This document shows positions 27,059 to 36,163 of a DNA stretch of 64,000 bases, in pieces; position 1 is the first letter of the stretch, and each line of letters starts with the position of its first letter. The notes under the pieces are model-generated. The model ran no database searches. It was not told where the DNA came from and saw only the letters and a list, made by a program, of their open reading frames with translations. Both the position numbers and the translations under genes were made by a program. Origin of the DNA: OM182 bacterium MED-G28 (lineage in GTDB: Bacteria; Pseudomonadota; Gammaproteobacteria; Pseudomonadales; Pseudohongiellaceae); NCBI GenBank assembly GCA_002457215.1, contig NTJZ01000012.1:1-64000 (forward strand). Reading direction: 5' to 3'.

Positions 27059-27430
27059 TTAGTTTATATCTACAGCGTGTTGCTTGAGTTTGCTGAGATC
27101 GATAATGTCCAATGCTCGCTTATGAGTGCGGGTTAGAAAGACGTTCGGTGCCATTCCCTGCTCGAAGGCTTCAAGCCAACGAGACGCGCACAAACACCAC
27201 CGATCACCCTCGGCAAGACCTGGAAACCCAAAATCTGGCATCGGCGTTGAAAGATCATTCCCTCGGAAGCGAGAGTACTCTAGAAATTCTTGTGTTACTT
27301 GAATACAAACAGTGTGAGAACCAATATCGCCATCGCTGGTATTGCAACACCCGTCTCTGTAGAAACCAGTAATAGGCTCTTCGCTACAAGAAATTAGAGG
27401 CTCGTCAAATACGTTTAGAGAGTCTTCCAC
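27059..27430 (-). CDS. DUF2237 family protein
   Basis: This 123-aa protein matches the DUF2237 family. Typical segments are PITGFYRDGCCNTSDGDIGS, HTVCIQVTQEFLEYSRFRGN and GLAEGDRWCLCASRWLEAF, with an almost invariant set of Cys residues (GCC, VC, WCLCA). The function is unknown. The start is GTG with AAGG nine bases upstream. It lies upstream of the sulfotransferase and downstream of the LOG-family gene, all on the minus strand. The conserved cysteines suggest metal binding, but that is inference. Confidence 0.88.
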   Translation of the reverse strand: MEDSLNVFDEPLISCSEEPITGFYRDGCCNTSDGDIGSHTVCIQVTQEFLEYSRFRGNDLSTPMPDFGFPGLAEGDRWCLCASRWLEAFEQGMAPNVFLTRTHKRALDIIDLSKLKQHAVDIN

Positions 27431-27453
27431 AATTCAACCTTTTTAATTGAAAT

Positions 27454-28035
27454 TTACTGTTCAGTCAGATCAAACCACTTCTTTGTTGTCGGGGGATGGT
27501 AGGAGCTAAATTTACTTAGAATCGTATCGATTTCAGTTTCAACAATTATCATATCTTTGTGTTGCGGTCGAATAAACCGTTCTGTCACTGCATGGTCTAA
27601 ATACTCAAGCAGCTTATTGTAGAAACCATTCACATTAAGAAGACCTACTGGATTTCTATGCAGCCCTAATTGCGCCCAAGTCAAAATTTCAAACAATTCT
27701 TCAATGGTCCCCAGGCCTCCTGGCAAAGCGATAAACCCATCTGAAATTTCAGCCATTTTAGATTTTCTTTCGTGCATAGACTTAACTTCAATTAATTCGG
27801 TTAGACCAGAGTGAGGGACTTCAGCTCGAAATAACCCCTTTGGCAGAACTCCGATTACCGTTCCTCCAGCAGCAAGCACTGCATCAGCAATTGCTCCCAT
27901 CACACCAACTTTAGCCCCGCCATACACAAGTTCAATGCCGCCCTCTACAAAAGCAGCAGCCACCCTCTGCGCCGCGTTAGCATATTCAGGGGAAGCACCA
28001 TCGGCCGAACCACAATACACACAAATCCTTTTCAT
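27454..28035 (-). CDS. LOG family / TIGR00730 Rossmann-fold protein
   Basis: This protein would act as a cytokinin-type nucleoside 5'-monophosphate phosphoribohydrolase, releasing a nucleobase from a 5'-monophosphate. The family motifs are intact: MKRICVYCGSADG at the start, LVYGGAKVGVMG and the signature PGGLGTIEE (about residue 103), with ERKSKM just before it. The ATG at 28035 is preferred because the protein then begins at the conserved first strand; an upstream alternative at 28095 would add 20 residues. At 193 aa it has usual length. The gene follows the zinc peptidase gene on the same strand. Confidence 0.9.
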   Translation of the reverse strand: MKRICVYCGSADGASPEYANAAQRVAAAFVEGGIELVYGGAKVGVMGAIADAVLAAGGTVIGVLPKGLFRAEVPHSGLTELIEVKSMHERKSKMAEISDGFIALPGGLGTIEELFEILTWAQLGLHRNPVGLLNVNGFYNKLLEYLDHAVTERFIRPQHKDMIIVETEIDTILSKFSSYHPPTTKKWFDLTEQ

Positions 28036-28070
28036 CAATTCTCTTTCTGCTCCTATTCTTATCCGTCCAC

Positions 28071-28757
28071 TTAACGCTTTAAAATTAACAACCAACGCCC
28101 TAGATGAAGGACATTGGCAAGCGCTGCTGAGAAATAGGTCAAAGCAGCAGCTTTTAAGATCTTTCGAATGGTAGGAATTTGTTTTTCCTCAACATATTCG
28201 CCGTCCATGAGAATAGGCAGCGCCTTATTAAAACTCGCGTCCCATTCTTCAGGCAAAATAATCAAGTACGCTAAAGCCCCTGCTAGTTGCAACAACAGGC
28301 TCAAACCAATAACAACGCTAACCGCAAAAGGAGAACGCAATATCAGACCAATAACTGGAAAAAGCCACATAATGGCAATCCCTGCTTGGCTCAATGCATG
28401 GGCTGTAGGCAGATACCTACTGCGAAGTTCAAAAATTTTTTCTTTCCGGTGAAACTGAATTGCATGTCCTACTTCGTGTGCGGCAACAGCAACCGCAGTC
28501 AATGACTTGCCATTAAAGTTACTTGGGCTCAGCCTGACCATTTGATCTTTTGGATCAAAATGGTCTCCTAGATCTTTAGTTTCTTCGACCTTTATTCCCT
28601 CTAACTGAAACCGGTCAATTAGATGCTGTGCTAATTCTCCTCCTGTGCCTGCAATTTCTTCTAACTCTTCACCATTTTTTCTCATTACACGACGCACCCA
28701 ATAAGAGGGCACATAAACCAAAATGGCAAGAATTGCTCCGATAATAAGAAAAGGCAT
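28071..28757 (-). CDS. YugP-family zinc metallopeptidase, membrane-bound
   Basis: This 228-aa membrane protein has the zincin motif HEVGHAIQ (about residues 92-99) and an N-terminal hydrophobic helix (LIIGAILAILVYVPSYWVRR). Three further membrane segments span about 125-225. The conserved LSPSNFNGKSLTAVAVAAHE precedes the active site. It is the usual length for the YugP family, whose substrate is not well established. It is the most upstream of the minus-strand run YugP, LOG, DUF2237, sulfotransferase; gaps of 23-35 bp link the first three, and about 200 bp separates the sulfotransferase. Confidence 0.9.
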   Translation of the reverse strand: MPFLIIGAILAILVYVPSYWVRRVMRKNGEELEEIAGTGGELAQHLIDRFQLEGIKVEETKDLGDHFDPKDQMVRLSPSNFNGKSLTAVAVAAHEVGHAIQFHRKEKIFELRSRYLPTAHALSQAGIAIMWLFPVIGLILRSPFAVSVVIGLSLLLQLAGALAYLIILPEEWDASFNKALPILMDGEYVEEKQIPTIRKILKAAALTYFSAALANVLHLGRWLLILKR

Positions 28758-28783
28758 ACGATTTGCCTTCGTGTATTCCTAGG

Positions 28784-29035
28784 TCACACGATTAAATTTA
28801 GGTGAGGTTGATTATTTTTAACGCGGCTACTGAGCAGGCCTAACTTCTTACAACTGCATTTCTCTGCATTAAAAAGCACATCTATTTCTCTGAACTCAAG
28901 AAAACATTCCAACGCATAGACCAAAAGGTCTTCATTGACCTTTCGCCATGTTTTATAAAATTCTCTAACTTTCACTACCATGACTTTCTTCCCGTCCGCC
29001 CAGTCTACTAAAACCCTTTGGCTGCTTACAGTCAC
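28784..29035 (-). CDS. Possible small hypothetical protein (83 aa)
   Basis: This frame fills the gap between the zinc peptidase and an acyl-CoA dehydrogenase on the same strand. It reads VLVDWADGKKVMVVKVREFY near its start and looks protein-like for its first 55 residues. It starts at GTG with no recognisable ribosome site. I know no family for it. It may equally be chance open frame in the 293-bp spacer. Confidence 0.3.
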   Translation of the reverse strand: MTVSSQRVLVDWADGKKVMVVKVREFYKTWRKVNEDLLVYALECFLEFREIDVLFNAEKCSCKKLGLLSSRVKNNQPHLNLIV

Positions 29036-29050
29036 GAATGGGTAAAAAAA

Positions 29051-30199
29051 TTAGAACTTTTTCAAAGTAGCATAGCGATCGCGGTGGAAAGTAGCATCTC
29101 CTAAAAACTGCTGCGCTACTCTGGCGCGCTTAATGAAAAATCCTATATCGAATTCATCAGTCATACCAATACCACCATGCATCTGCACACCTTCATTACT
29201 GACAAGAAAATACACTTCAGATAATTTAGCTTTTGCGATACTCGCAAGTTCAGCAATTTCTATGCGATCTAGATCAGGATTATCCAGTGCCGCCAAGGCA
29301 GCGCGGACTGTAGACTTACAAAGCTCAATCTCGCTATACATAGTTGCAGCACGATGCTGCAAACCTTGAAACGAGCCGATTAACACACCAAATTGTTCCC
29401 GCTGTTTTAGATAGTCAATAATGCGATCAAACAGCTCTTGAATACTACCTAACATTTCAGCTGCTATCCCGATACGAGCAATATCCAAGACTCTATCCAA
29501 AGCTATGAACCCATTACCTTCCTCCCCCAGCATAGCTTCAGAAGGAACCTCTACATCATCGAAATGTACTTGAGCAGAGTTGCGATTATCTACCATTAAG
29601 GTTCTTTTAATTTCCAGCCCTGGTGAATCGCTATCCACCAGAAAAAGAGTAATACCAGCCTCTTTGTCGGTTCCACCGGCAGTTCGCGTCACGACAATCA
29701 GCTTGTCCGCCACATGACCATCGAGCACAAAGGTCTTCTTACCCTGAATCAAATAAGTTTTGTCAGTTTTAGTTGCAGTTGTCGTAATATTTGAAGGAGA
29801 GTGTGTCGCCTGTTCATCTACAGCCAAAGCAAGCAACAGCTCACCCGCTATTATTTTCGGCAGTAGTTCTAGCTTTTGCGACTCTGAGCCGATTTCATTT
29901 ATTGCTGTTGCCCCAATCAACACACTCGGGATCAAAGGTGAACTGGTGAGGGTACGCCCTGACTCTTCCAAAACAACCCCAAGACCACTATATCCAAAAT
30001 TGAAACCGCCATAGGTTTCTGGCACTGCGATACCCGCCCAGCCAAGTGAAAGCATCTGCTGCCAGATTTGCGTATCGAAGCCTATTTCATCATTTGTATC
30101 TCGTAGTTTTCTTAAAACAGATAATGGTGAACTTTGTTGGCAAAAGTTTTTCGCCGAGTCTTTCAACATCTGTTGATCTTCATTTAACACTAACGCCAT
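29051..30199 (-). CDS. Acyl-CoA dehydrogenase, small partner subunit type
   Basis: This 382-aa ACAD has the N-terminal helical domain (ALVLNEDQQMLKDSAKNFCQ), a middle beta domain (DDVEVPSEAMLGEEGNGF) and a C-terminal helical domain ending HGGIGMTDEFDIGFFIKRAR. The YEGTS motif that carries the catalytic Glu in homomeric enzymes is absent. That is typical of one subunit of heteromeric alpha2-beta2 dehydrogenases (for example ChsE-type). The gene directly upstream in the operon encodes a second, longer ACAD, its likely partner. The ATG at 30199 is preferred over the adjacent GTG. A role in alpha,beta-oxidation of a branched or side-chain acyl-CoA is likely. Confidence 0.88.
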   Translation of the reverse strand: MALVLNEDQQMLKDSAKNFCQQSSPLSVLRKLRDTNDEIGFDTQIWQQMLSLGWAGIAVPETYGGFNFGYSGLGVVLEESGRTLTSSPLIPSVLIGATAINEIGSESQKLELLPKIIAGELLLALAVDEQATHSPSNITTTATKTDKTYLIQGKKTFVLDGHVADKLIVVTRTAGGTDKEAGITLFLVDSDSPGLEIKRTLMVDNRNSAQVHFDDVEVPSEAMLGEEGNGFIALDRVLDIARIGIAAEMLGSIQELFDRIIDYLKQREQFGVLIGSFQGLQHRAATMYSEIELCKSTVRAALAALDNPDLDRIEIAELASIAKAKLSEVYFLVSNEGVQMHGGIGMTDEFDIGFFIKRARVAQQFLGDATFHRDRYATLKKF

Positions 30200-30257
30200 C
30201 ACTAAACCCTTAACATTTGATCTATTTTAACCTGGGGTTTTTCTTAGCCTTTCGCTG

Positions 30258-31505
30258 TCACTGATTAGTCTTGCTCATGCTTAAAATATCAGGCAAACCT
30301 AGAACCCGTTTTGCAATAACATTTAGTTGTACTTCCGAGGTGCCACCTTCGATGGAGTTTGCTTTGGAACGTAGCCATTCTCTCGTGACTAACAACTCTT
30401 CGGCGTTAAAGCCCTCACCTTCCCAACCTAGACTTTGACTACCTAATGCCTTCATTAATATTTCATAACGGCGCTTATTTAATTCACAACCATAATTTTT
30501 CAACATCGATGAAGTGGCATTTGGTCCCTGGCCTTGTTTAGATTCTTCAATTGAGCGCTGAGAAGTTAGCATGAAAGCGGTGGAATCGATTTTAAACTGG
30601 GCGATTTCATCCCTTAGAACTAGATCCGAAAGCTTTCCTTTATCTCCTCTATAATGCATCGCTGCACCCTCAAGGCTTGCAACAGTGGACGTCGTTCCTC
30701 CGCGATCAGATTGACCGCTGGCGAGCCCAAAACTAGAGATCATTGTTCGCTCATGTTGCAGCAGGCGTTTTGCAATAGTCCACCCGTCATTAAGCCGGCC
30801 GACCAGGTTGTTCTTTGGCGCTTTCACGTCATCGAAAAATGTTTCACAGAATGGAGATGCTCCACTGATTAACTGAATTGGTTTTGTGGTAATTCCTTCG
30901 CTTGCCATATCAAATAGAATAAAACTGATGCCGGCATGCTTTGGCACATCAAAATCTGTTCTAACTAGACAAAAAATCCAATCGGCTTTGTCAGCATAAG
31001 AGGTCCATATTTTGGATCCGTTAATAAGATAATGATCACCCTGCAATTCAGCTTTCGTTTTTAAACTAGCAAGATCGGACCCAGACCCTGGCTCTGAATA
31101 CCCTTGGCACCATCGAATTTCGCCACGAACGATTTTAGGTAAGTGCTCTAGTTTCTGTTCATGGCTTCCATATTCCAGTAAAACCGGACCTAACATACTA
31201 ATACCAAAACTTGTTAGCCCTGGCCTTGCATTAATCCGCCGAAGCTCTTCATTGAGAATAATAGTTTGTTCTTTACTAAGTCCACCTCCACCGTATTCTT
31301 GAGGCCAAGTTGGGCAGGTCCAGCCTTTTTCTGCCAATCGATCCAACCACACCTTGCTTTCTGGGTTCTCGTAATGCGGCCGACGCCCGCCCCAAACAAT
31401 TTCTTCCTGAACCATTGCAGTGCGCATCGATTGAGGACAATTTTCTTCCAACCAAACGCGTGCTGAAGAGCGAAAATCATCTAGTGCTTGCATCTGACTA
31501 TCCAT
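30258..31505 (-). CDS. Acyl-CoA dehydrogenase, large partner subunit type
   Basis: This is a 415-aa ACAD. The N-terminus is FRSSARVWLEENCPQSMRTA. The substrate/FAD stretch is CQGYSEPGSGSDLASLKTKA (about 135-154), followed by SKIWTSYADKADWIF. The C-terminal motif is EGGTSEVQLN, with the catalytic-Glu position of the YEGTS class shifted or replaced by Gly. It probably pairs with the shorter ACAD 58 bp downstream, since two adjacent half-enzymes are the rule in steroid and bile-acid side-chain systems. Its start is only 3 bp from the alcohol dehydrogenase stop, so it is in the same operon. Confidence 0.9.
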   Translation of the reverse strand: MDSQMQALDDFRSSARVWLEENCPQSMRTAMVQEEIVWGGRRPHYENPESKVWLDRLAEKGWTCPTWPQEYGGGGLSKEQTIILNEELRRINARPGLTSFGISMLGPVLLEYGSHEQKLEHLPKIVRGEIRWCQGYSEPGSGSDLASLKTKAELQGDHYLINGSKIWTSYADKADWIFCLVRTDFDVPKHAGISFILFDMASEGITTKPIQLISGASPFCETFFDDVKAPKNNLVGRLNDGWTIAKRLLQHERTMISSFGLASGQSDRGGTTSTVASLEGAAMHYRGDKGKLSDLVLRDEIAQFKIDSTAFMLTSQRSIEESKQGQGPNATSSMLKNYGCELNKRRYEILMKALGSQSLGWEGEGFNAEELLVTREWLRSKANSIEGGTSEVQLNVIAKRVLGLPDILSMSKTNQ

Positions 31506-31508
31506 AAT

Positions 31509-32546
31509 TTAGCCATTTACCAGGACTTGCCTGCCTTTAACTTTACCTGCTTTAAGATCAATCAGTGCTTCATTAGCCTCAGCTAGTGGTCTTTCTGTAA
31601 TTTCAATCGGTGCGATCTTGCCGTCTCGAACCATGGCCATTAAGTCCGACATGTCTTGCAAGCTGCCAACATAGCTGCCTTGTATGATTCTTGCATTCAT
31701 TGGGATAAAGGGAATTGGCATCGATAAAGCACCACCATAAAGTCCAATAATTATCAGCATCCCACCTTTGCGCAAACAACTTAAACCATAATTGACGCTT
31801 GCTTCTGCACCAACAAAATCTAGCGCCGCATAGACCCCACCGGTACTTTTGCGAATTGCTTTTGCTGTTTGTGCATCTGAAGAATTAAATGTCCGGGTGA
31901 CTCCCAGTTCTTCCGCCGCTGCCAACTTTGCATCGTCAATATCAACTACGATGGGGTCGACTCCCAGCGCATGAGCAATCTGAATTGCCATCATACCAAC
32001 ACCGCCGGCGCCAATGATGACCAGTTCTTCTCCCTCCTGTAGATCACCGACTTTTTTCAGCGCTCCATAGGCTGTCAGACCAGAGCAAGCGTAGGTTGCT
32101 GCCAAAGATTCTGAGGCATCACCTTTATCAAAAAGGTAACGACTGTGTGGCACCAATACATGATCAGAAAAACCTCCTGCGCTCATTATTCCTAATGCGC
32201 GCCCAGGCGTGCAAATGTGCTCTTCACCTCGCTTACAGAAGGAGCACTCACCGCAACCGATCCAAGGAAATACAACTCTGCGATCACCGATCGAAACACC
32301 TTCTGCTTCAGGTCCTTTTGCAATGACCTCGCCAAATATTTCGTGACCTAACACCATCCCTTCACGACCCACTTCCAATTGCTTGCCATCGCCTAACTCA
32401 AACATTCCATCGTGCATGTGAATGTCCGAATGGCAAACTCCGCAGGCAAGAGTTTTGATCAGTACTTCCGCTCCTTGAGGCACCGGTGTGGCGGATTCAA
32501 CTTCAACCAGTGGGGCACCTGGGGCAGCGGTTTGATAAGAAATCAT
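31509..32546 (-). CDS. Zinc-dependent alcohol dehydrogenase (MDR family)
   Basis: This 345-aa medium-chain dehydrogenase would oxidise an alcohol with NAD+. Catalytic zinc ligands are in ACGVCHSDIH (Cys, about residue 36) and GHE (about 67). The structural zinc four-Cys loop is CGECSFCKRGEEHIC (about 97-111). The nucleotide-binding GAGGVGMMA is near 176, followed by VVDIDD; the Asp favours NAD over NADP. The start overlaps the stop of the multifunctional beta-oxidation gene by 4 nt (ATGA), so the two are translationally coupled. In this operon it may oxidise a hydroxyl-bearing intermediate or feed fatty alcohols in. Confidence 0.9.
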   Translation of the reverse strand: MISYQTAAPGAPLVEVESATPVPQGAEVLIKTLACGVCHSDIHMHDGMFELGDGKQLEVGREGMVLGHEIFGEVIAKGPEAEGVSIGDRRVVFPWIGCGECSFCKRGEEHICTPGRALGIMSAGGFSDHVLVPHSRYLFDKGDASESLAATYACSGLTAYGALKKVGDLQEGEELVIIGAGGVGMMAIQIAHALGVDPIVVDIDDAKLAAAEELGVTRTFNSSDAQTAKAIRKSTGGVYAALDFVGAEASVNYGLSCLRKGGMLIIIGLYGGALSMPIPFIPMNARIIQGSYVGSLQDMSDLMAMVRDGKIAPIEITERPLAEANEALIDLKAGKVKGRQVLVNG

Positions 32547-34657
32547 TGCGGTGCACTCCTTTCTTTATCCCACTGAGCGAAAGTTTTACCTTCCTCTGCA
32601 AGTTGCTTGAGCAACGGAGATGGATTCCAATACTGCTCCCCGTACTTATCTCGGAATTCGCATATTTTTTCATGTACATTTTTTAATCCAACTGAATCGG
32701 CATAATGCATGGGTCCGCCCTTAGCGACCGGAAAAGCATAACCATAGATATACACAACGTCGATGTCGCTAGCTCTTTGAGCGATGCCTTCCTCAAGTAT
32801 TTTAGCGCCTTCATTGATTAGAGGATAAAAACAGCGGGCAAGAATTTCATCATCAGATATGTGGGCTTGCTCAACATTGAGCTTGTCCGCTTCTTCCTTT
32901 ATGAGCGCTTCCACTTCCGGGTCAGACATTCGACGGCGAGTCTCTGGGTCATATTGATAAAAACCCGAACCAGTCTTTTGACCATATCTGCCCATTTCAA
33001 CAAGCATCGTTCCCATGCGATAAAGCTTGGGATCATCGGGAAGGTCAGTTCTACCTTGGCGGGCTTTGTAGCCCACGTCCAGACCCGCAAGGTCACTCAT
33101 CGCCAATGGACCCATTGCCATGCCGAAGCCTTCGAGTGCACCATCGACCTGGGCTGGCGTGCAGCCATCTAACAACAGCATTTGGGCTTCGCGACCATAG
33201 CCACCCAACATCCGATTACCAATAAATCCATAGCACACCCGCGACAGCGCGCAAACTTTTCCAATCTTTTTACCAATCTGCATAACCGTAGCAAGCACAT
33301 CGTCGGCAGTCTTCTCCCCGCGAACTACTTCCAATAATTTCATCACATTTGCGGGACTGAAAAAATGCATGCCGACGACGTCCTCCGGCCGAGCTGTTGC
33401 TTCAGCAATTGCATCTACATCCTGATAAGAAGTGTTGGTGGCTAAAATCGCTCCCGGTTTACAAGCTGCATCTAACTTCGCAAAGATTTCTTTCTTTAAA
33501 TCCAGATTTTCAAAAACTGCCTCGATGACTAAATCTACATCACTGATATCACCATAATCAGTAGTTCCAGAAATCAGACCAATACGCTGCTCCATTTTAT
33601 CTGCCGGCAGTTTGCCTTTCTGAACAGTGATAGCGTAATTTTTACGGACAATGCTGAGTCCACGCTCCAAAGCCTCATCGTTAATCTCTACAAGAATTAC
33701 AGGAATACCTACATTCGCAAAACACATAGCGATGCCCCCACCCATGGTACCGCCACCGAGTATAGCAACTGATTTAATCGGTCGCAGCGCGGTATCTTTT
33801 GCCAGATCTTTTATTTTTGCAGCCTGCCTTTCCGCAAAAAAGATATGGCGCATGGCAGCAGATTCCGGTGAGTTTACTAACTCTTTAAACAACTCTCGCT
33901 CTCTAATCAGTCCTTCATCAATAGGCAACTCAACTGCAGCCTGCAAACAAGAGACTATTCTGTCCTGAGCAATCTGCCCCCGTGCTCTTTTCGCAAGTCG
34001 CTCTCGAGCACTCTCAAAAAAACCAGCTTCAATAGTCGAAGAATCTATAGTGATATCGCGAATACGTTTAAGTGGAGCACCTGACTCTATAAGATGTTTG
34101 GTATAGCTAATAGCGCCAGCAAGCAGCTCTTCTCCTTCAACAACTTCATCCACCAATCCCATATCTTTAGCTTTCTGCGCAGGAACTGGATTACCACTAG
34201 TAATCATATCGAGTGCTGCTTGGACACCTGCAATTCTTGGAACACGCTGGGTTCCTCCAGCACCAGGTAATAGGCCTAGTTTAACTTCTGGAAGACCAAC
34301 CTTAGCCGAAGCAACTGCACAGCGATAATGACATGCTAGAGTGACCTCGAATCCACCACCGAGTGCCGTGCCATGGATTGCAGCAACAATTGGTTTAGTT
34401 GAGTTTTCAATTGCAGTTAGCACATCGGGCAAGCCAGGTTCCTTGGGGGGCTTACCAAACTCAGTGATATCAGCGCCAGCAATAAATGTACGCCCATCAC
34501 AGCACAATATAATCGCTTCGGATGCATCTTTCTGCGCAGTGTTAACCGCATTAAGAATACCTTCCCGCACAACTTGAGCAAGTGCATTAACTGGCGGATT
34601 GTTAACTGTAATAATTCCGATATTTGCTTGTAATTCATAGCTAACTACTTGTGACAT
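32543..34657 (-). CDS. Multifunctional beta-oxidation protein: enoyl-CoA hydratase / 3-hydroxyacyl-CoA dehydrogenase
   Basis: This 704-aa bifunctional enzyme performs hydration and then NAD-dependent oxidation in fatty-acid degradation. The N-terminal crotonase domain (about 1-190) has the oxyanion-hole signatures [10 protein letters not shown] and [19 protein letters not shown]. The central Rossmann domain starts at [15 protein letters not shown] (about 298). The C-terminal dehydrogenase domains hold [19 protein letters not shown] and GFIGNRM. It is organised like FadJ and peroxisomal L-bifunctional enzymes. The thiolase lies 66 bp upstream and the alcohol dehydrogenase overlaps downstream, so the operon covers hydration, dehydrogenation and thiolysis. 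AAAGGAAAAA precedes the ATG. Confidence 0.93.
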   Translation of the reverse strand: MSQVVSYELQANIGIITVNNPPVNALAQVVREGILNAVNTAQKDASEAIILCCDGRTFIAGADITEFGKPPKEPGLPDVLTAIENSTKPIVAAIHGTALGGGFEVTLACHYRCAVASAKVGLPEVKLGLLPGAGGTQRVPRIAGVQAALDMITSGNPVPAQKAKDMGLVDEVVEGEELLAGAISYTKHLIESGAPLKRIRDITIDSSTIEAGFFESARERLAKRARGQIAQDRIVSCLQAAVELPIDEGLIRERELFKELVNSPESAAMRHIFFAERQAAKIKDLAKDTALRPIKSVAILGGGTMGGGIAMCFANVGIPVILVEINDEALERGLSIVRKNYAITVQKGKLPADKMEQRIGLISGTTDYGDISDVDLVIEAVFENLDLKKEIFAKLDAACKPGAILATNTSYQDVDAIAEATARPEDVVGMHFFSPANVMKLLEVVRGEKTADDVLATVMQIGKKIGKVCALSRVCYGFIGNRMLGGYGREAQMLLLDGCTPAQVDGALEGFGMAMGPLAMSDLAGLDVGYKARQGRTDLPDDPKLYRMGTMLVEMGRYGQKTGSGFYQYDPETRRRMSDPEVEALIKEEADKLNVEQAHISDDEILARCFYPLINEGAKILEEGIAQRASDIDVVYIYGYAFPVAKGGPMHYADSVGLKNVHEKICEFRDKYGEQYWNPSPLLKQLAEEGKTFAQWDKERSAPQ

Positions 34658-34723
34658 AATTTTTCCTTTCTTAACTTTCCAATATTCTCAAATTCTTAAT
34701 TAGTTATTCTTAATTCACAATTC

Positions 34724-35935
34724 TTAAACGCGCTCAATAATTGCCGCAACGCCCTGTCCTATACCAATACACAAACTTATTACGGCATAGCGACCTTGCA
34801 TTCGTTCAAGCTGACGAGTAGCTGTAATTGCAATTCTGGCACCAGAAGCACCAAGCGGATGTCCAACTGCAATCGCGCCCCCATTAGGATTTACTCTTGC
34901 ATCATTAAAATCCAATTTAAGCATACTCAGACAACCTAGTACTTGCGGTGCAAAAGCTTCATTTATTTCAATGATGTCAATATCACTTAGGGAAAGATCT
35001 GCGCGGGCCAAGGCCTTTTGAATTGCAAACACCGGACCAAAGCCCATAACACGAGGCTCCACTCCAGCTACCGCTCCTGCGATTATTCTAGCTTTGGGAG
35101 CAACGCCATATTTTTCTCCGATAGCCTGATTGCCGACAATTAACGTGGCAGCTCCATCATTTATCCCAGACGCATTTCCAGCAGTCACGACGCCATCTTC
35201 AAACAGAGCCCTTAGGCCTGCCAAGGATTCTGCTGTCGATTGAGGACGGGGATGTTCATCTGCGCCAACCATCACAGGCGACTTCTTCCGGCCCTGAGAG
35301 ACTTCAATAGGAATTATTTCACCGTCAAAAAAACCCTCCACTCTAGCCGTTTCAAATTTCGCTTGAGAAGCTGCGGCGAAAGCATCTGCCTCTTCTCTCG
35401 AAATAGTTAGATCACTGGCTATGTTGTCAGCCGTCTGTGGCATTGTATCGTTGCCGAAAACGGCAGCAAATGCAGGATTGGTAAAACGAGCACCTAATGT
35501 ACTGTCGGCAATCTCCTGGCTACGATCATAAGCGGATTTAGCCTTACTCATCACTATCGGAGCACGACTCATGGATTCTACGCCGCCGGCCAAAAATAAA
35601 TTTCCCTCTCCTACTTTGACAGCCCGCGCCGCATCCAAAGTAGCTGCCAATCCAGAGCCACATAGTCGGTTTACAGTTTGTCCACCTACTTCCACTGGCA
35701 AACCAGCCCGCAATAAAGCAAAGCGCGCTACATTTCGACAGTCTTCACCGGCACCGTTTGTATTTCCCATGATCGCGTCTTCGTAAGCTTCGGCAGGGAA
35801 TTCGTTTCTTTCTACTACCGATTTAATTGTGTGAGCCAAAAGGTCATCCGGCCGGACAGAGGAAAGAGCACCAGCATGGCGCCCGAAGGCAGTTCGTCCG
35901 CCATCATAAATATACGCATCGGATATGTCAGACAT
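34724..35935 (-). CDS. Acetyl-CoA C-acyltransferase (3-ketoacyl-CoA thiolase)
   Basis: This 403-aa thiolase would release acetyl-CoA from 3-ketoacyl-CoA. The nucleophilic Cys is in NRLCGSGLAATLDAA (about residue 90). The His is in GHPLGASGARI, and the second Cys is in SLCIGIGQGVA. The GGVESMSRAP loop is typical. It is the first gene of the minus-strand operon with the multifunctional protein, alcohol dehydrogenase and two ACADs. It diverges from another ACAD at 36164; the 228-bp gap contains an inverted repeat at 36003-36019. It is close to PcaF/PhaD-type thiolases, so an aromatic-ring-derived substrate is also possible. Confidence 0.92.
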   Translation of the reverse strand: MSDISDAYIYDGGRTAFGRHAGALSSVRPDDLLAHTIKSVVERNEFPAEAYEDAIMGNTNGAGEDCRNVARFALLRAGLPVEVGGQTVNRLCGSGLAATLDAARAVKVGEGNLFLAGGVESMSRAPIVMSKAKSAYDRSQEIADSTLGARFTNPAFAAVFGNDTMPQTADNIASDLTISREEADAFAAASQAKFETARVEGFFDGEIIPIEVSQGRKKSPVMVGADEHPRPQSTAESLAGLRALFEDGVVTAGNASGINDGAATLIVGNQAIGEKYGVAPKARIIAGAVAGVEPRVMGFGPVFAIQKALARADLSLSDIDIIEINEAFAPQVLGCLSMLKLDFNDARVNPNGGAIAVGHPLGASGARIAITATRQLERMQGRYAVISLCIGIGQGVAAIIERV

Positions 35936-36002
35936 AGCGTTTCTCGATTAGGTAATTAAACTTATTAAAACATCAGTTCCACTTGCACTCATTACAGTCC
36001 CT

Positions 36003-36019
36003 GTTCGAGTTAGTCGAAC
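36003..36019. promoter_or_regulatory. Inverted repeat, possible operator between divergent beta-oxidation genes
   Basis: A perfect 6-bp inverted repeat GTTCGA-GTTAG-TCGAAC lies in the middle of the 228-bp space between the divergent thiolase and ACAD genes. The size and symmetry fit a TetR- or GntR-type dimer site that could control both operons at once. No regulator gene is adjacent. Functional assignment is inference. Confidence 0.4.
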
Positions 36020-36163
36020 CGAATTTTCCGCCTTTTTTATATGTCGCGTACTGAGAGCGCGAAGCTTCGATGGCAAAACAACAAAGGACCGGCATTCTAT
36101 CATGCCATTCGAAAAAAACGGGAGCTTATGGTAGGTTAGCCGCTCGTTTTTTAGGGGGCAGAC

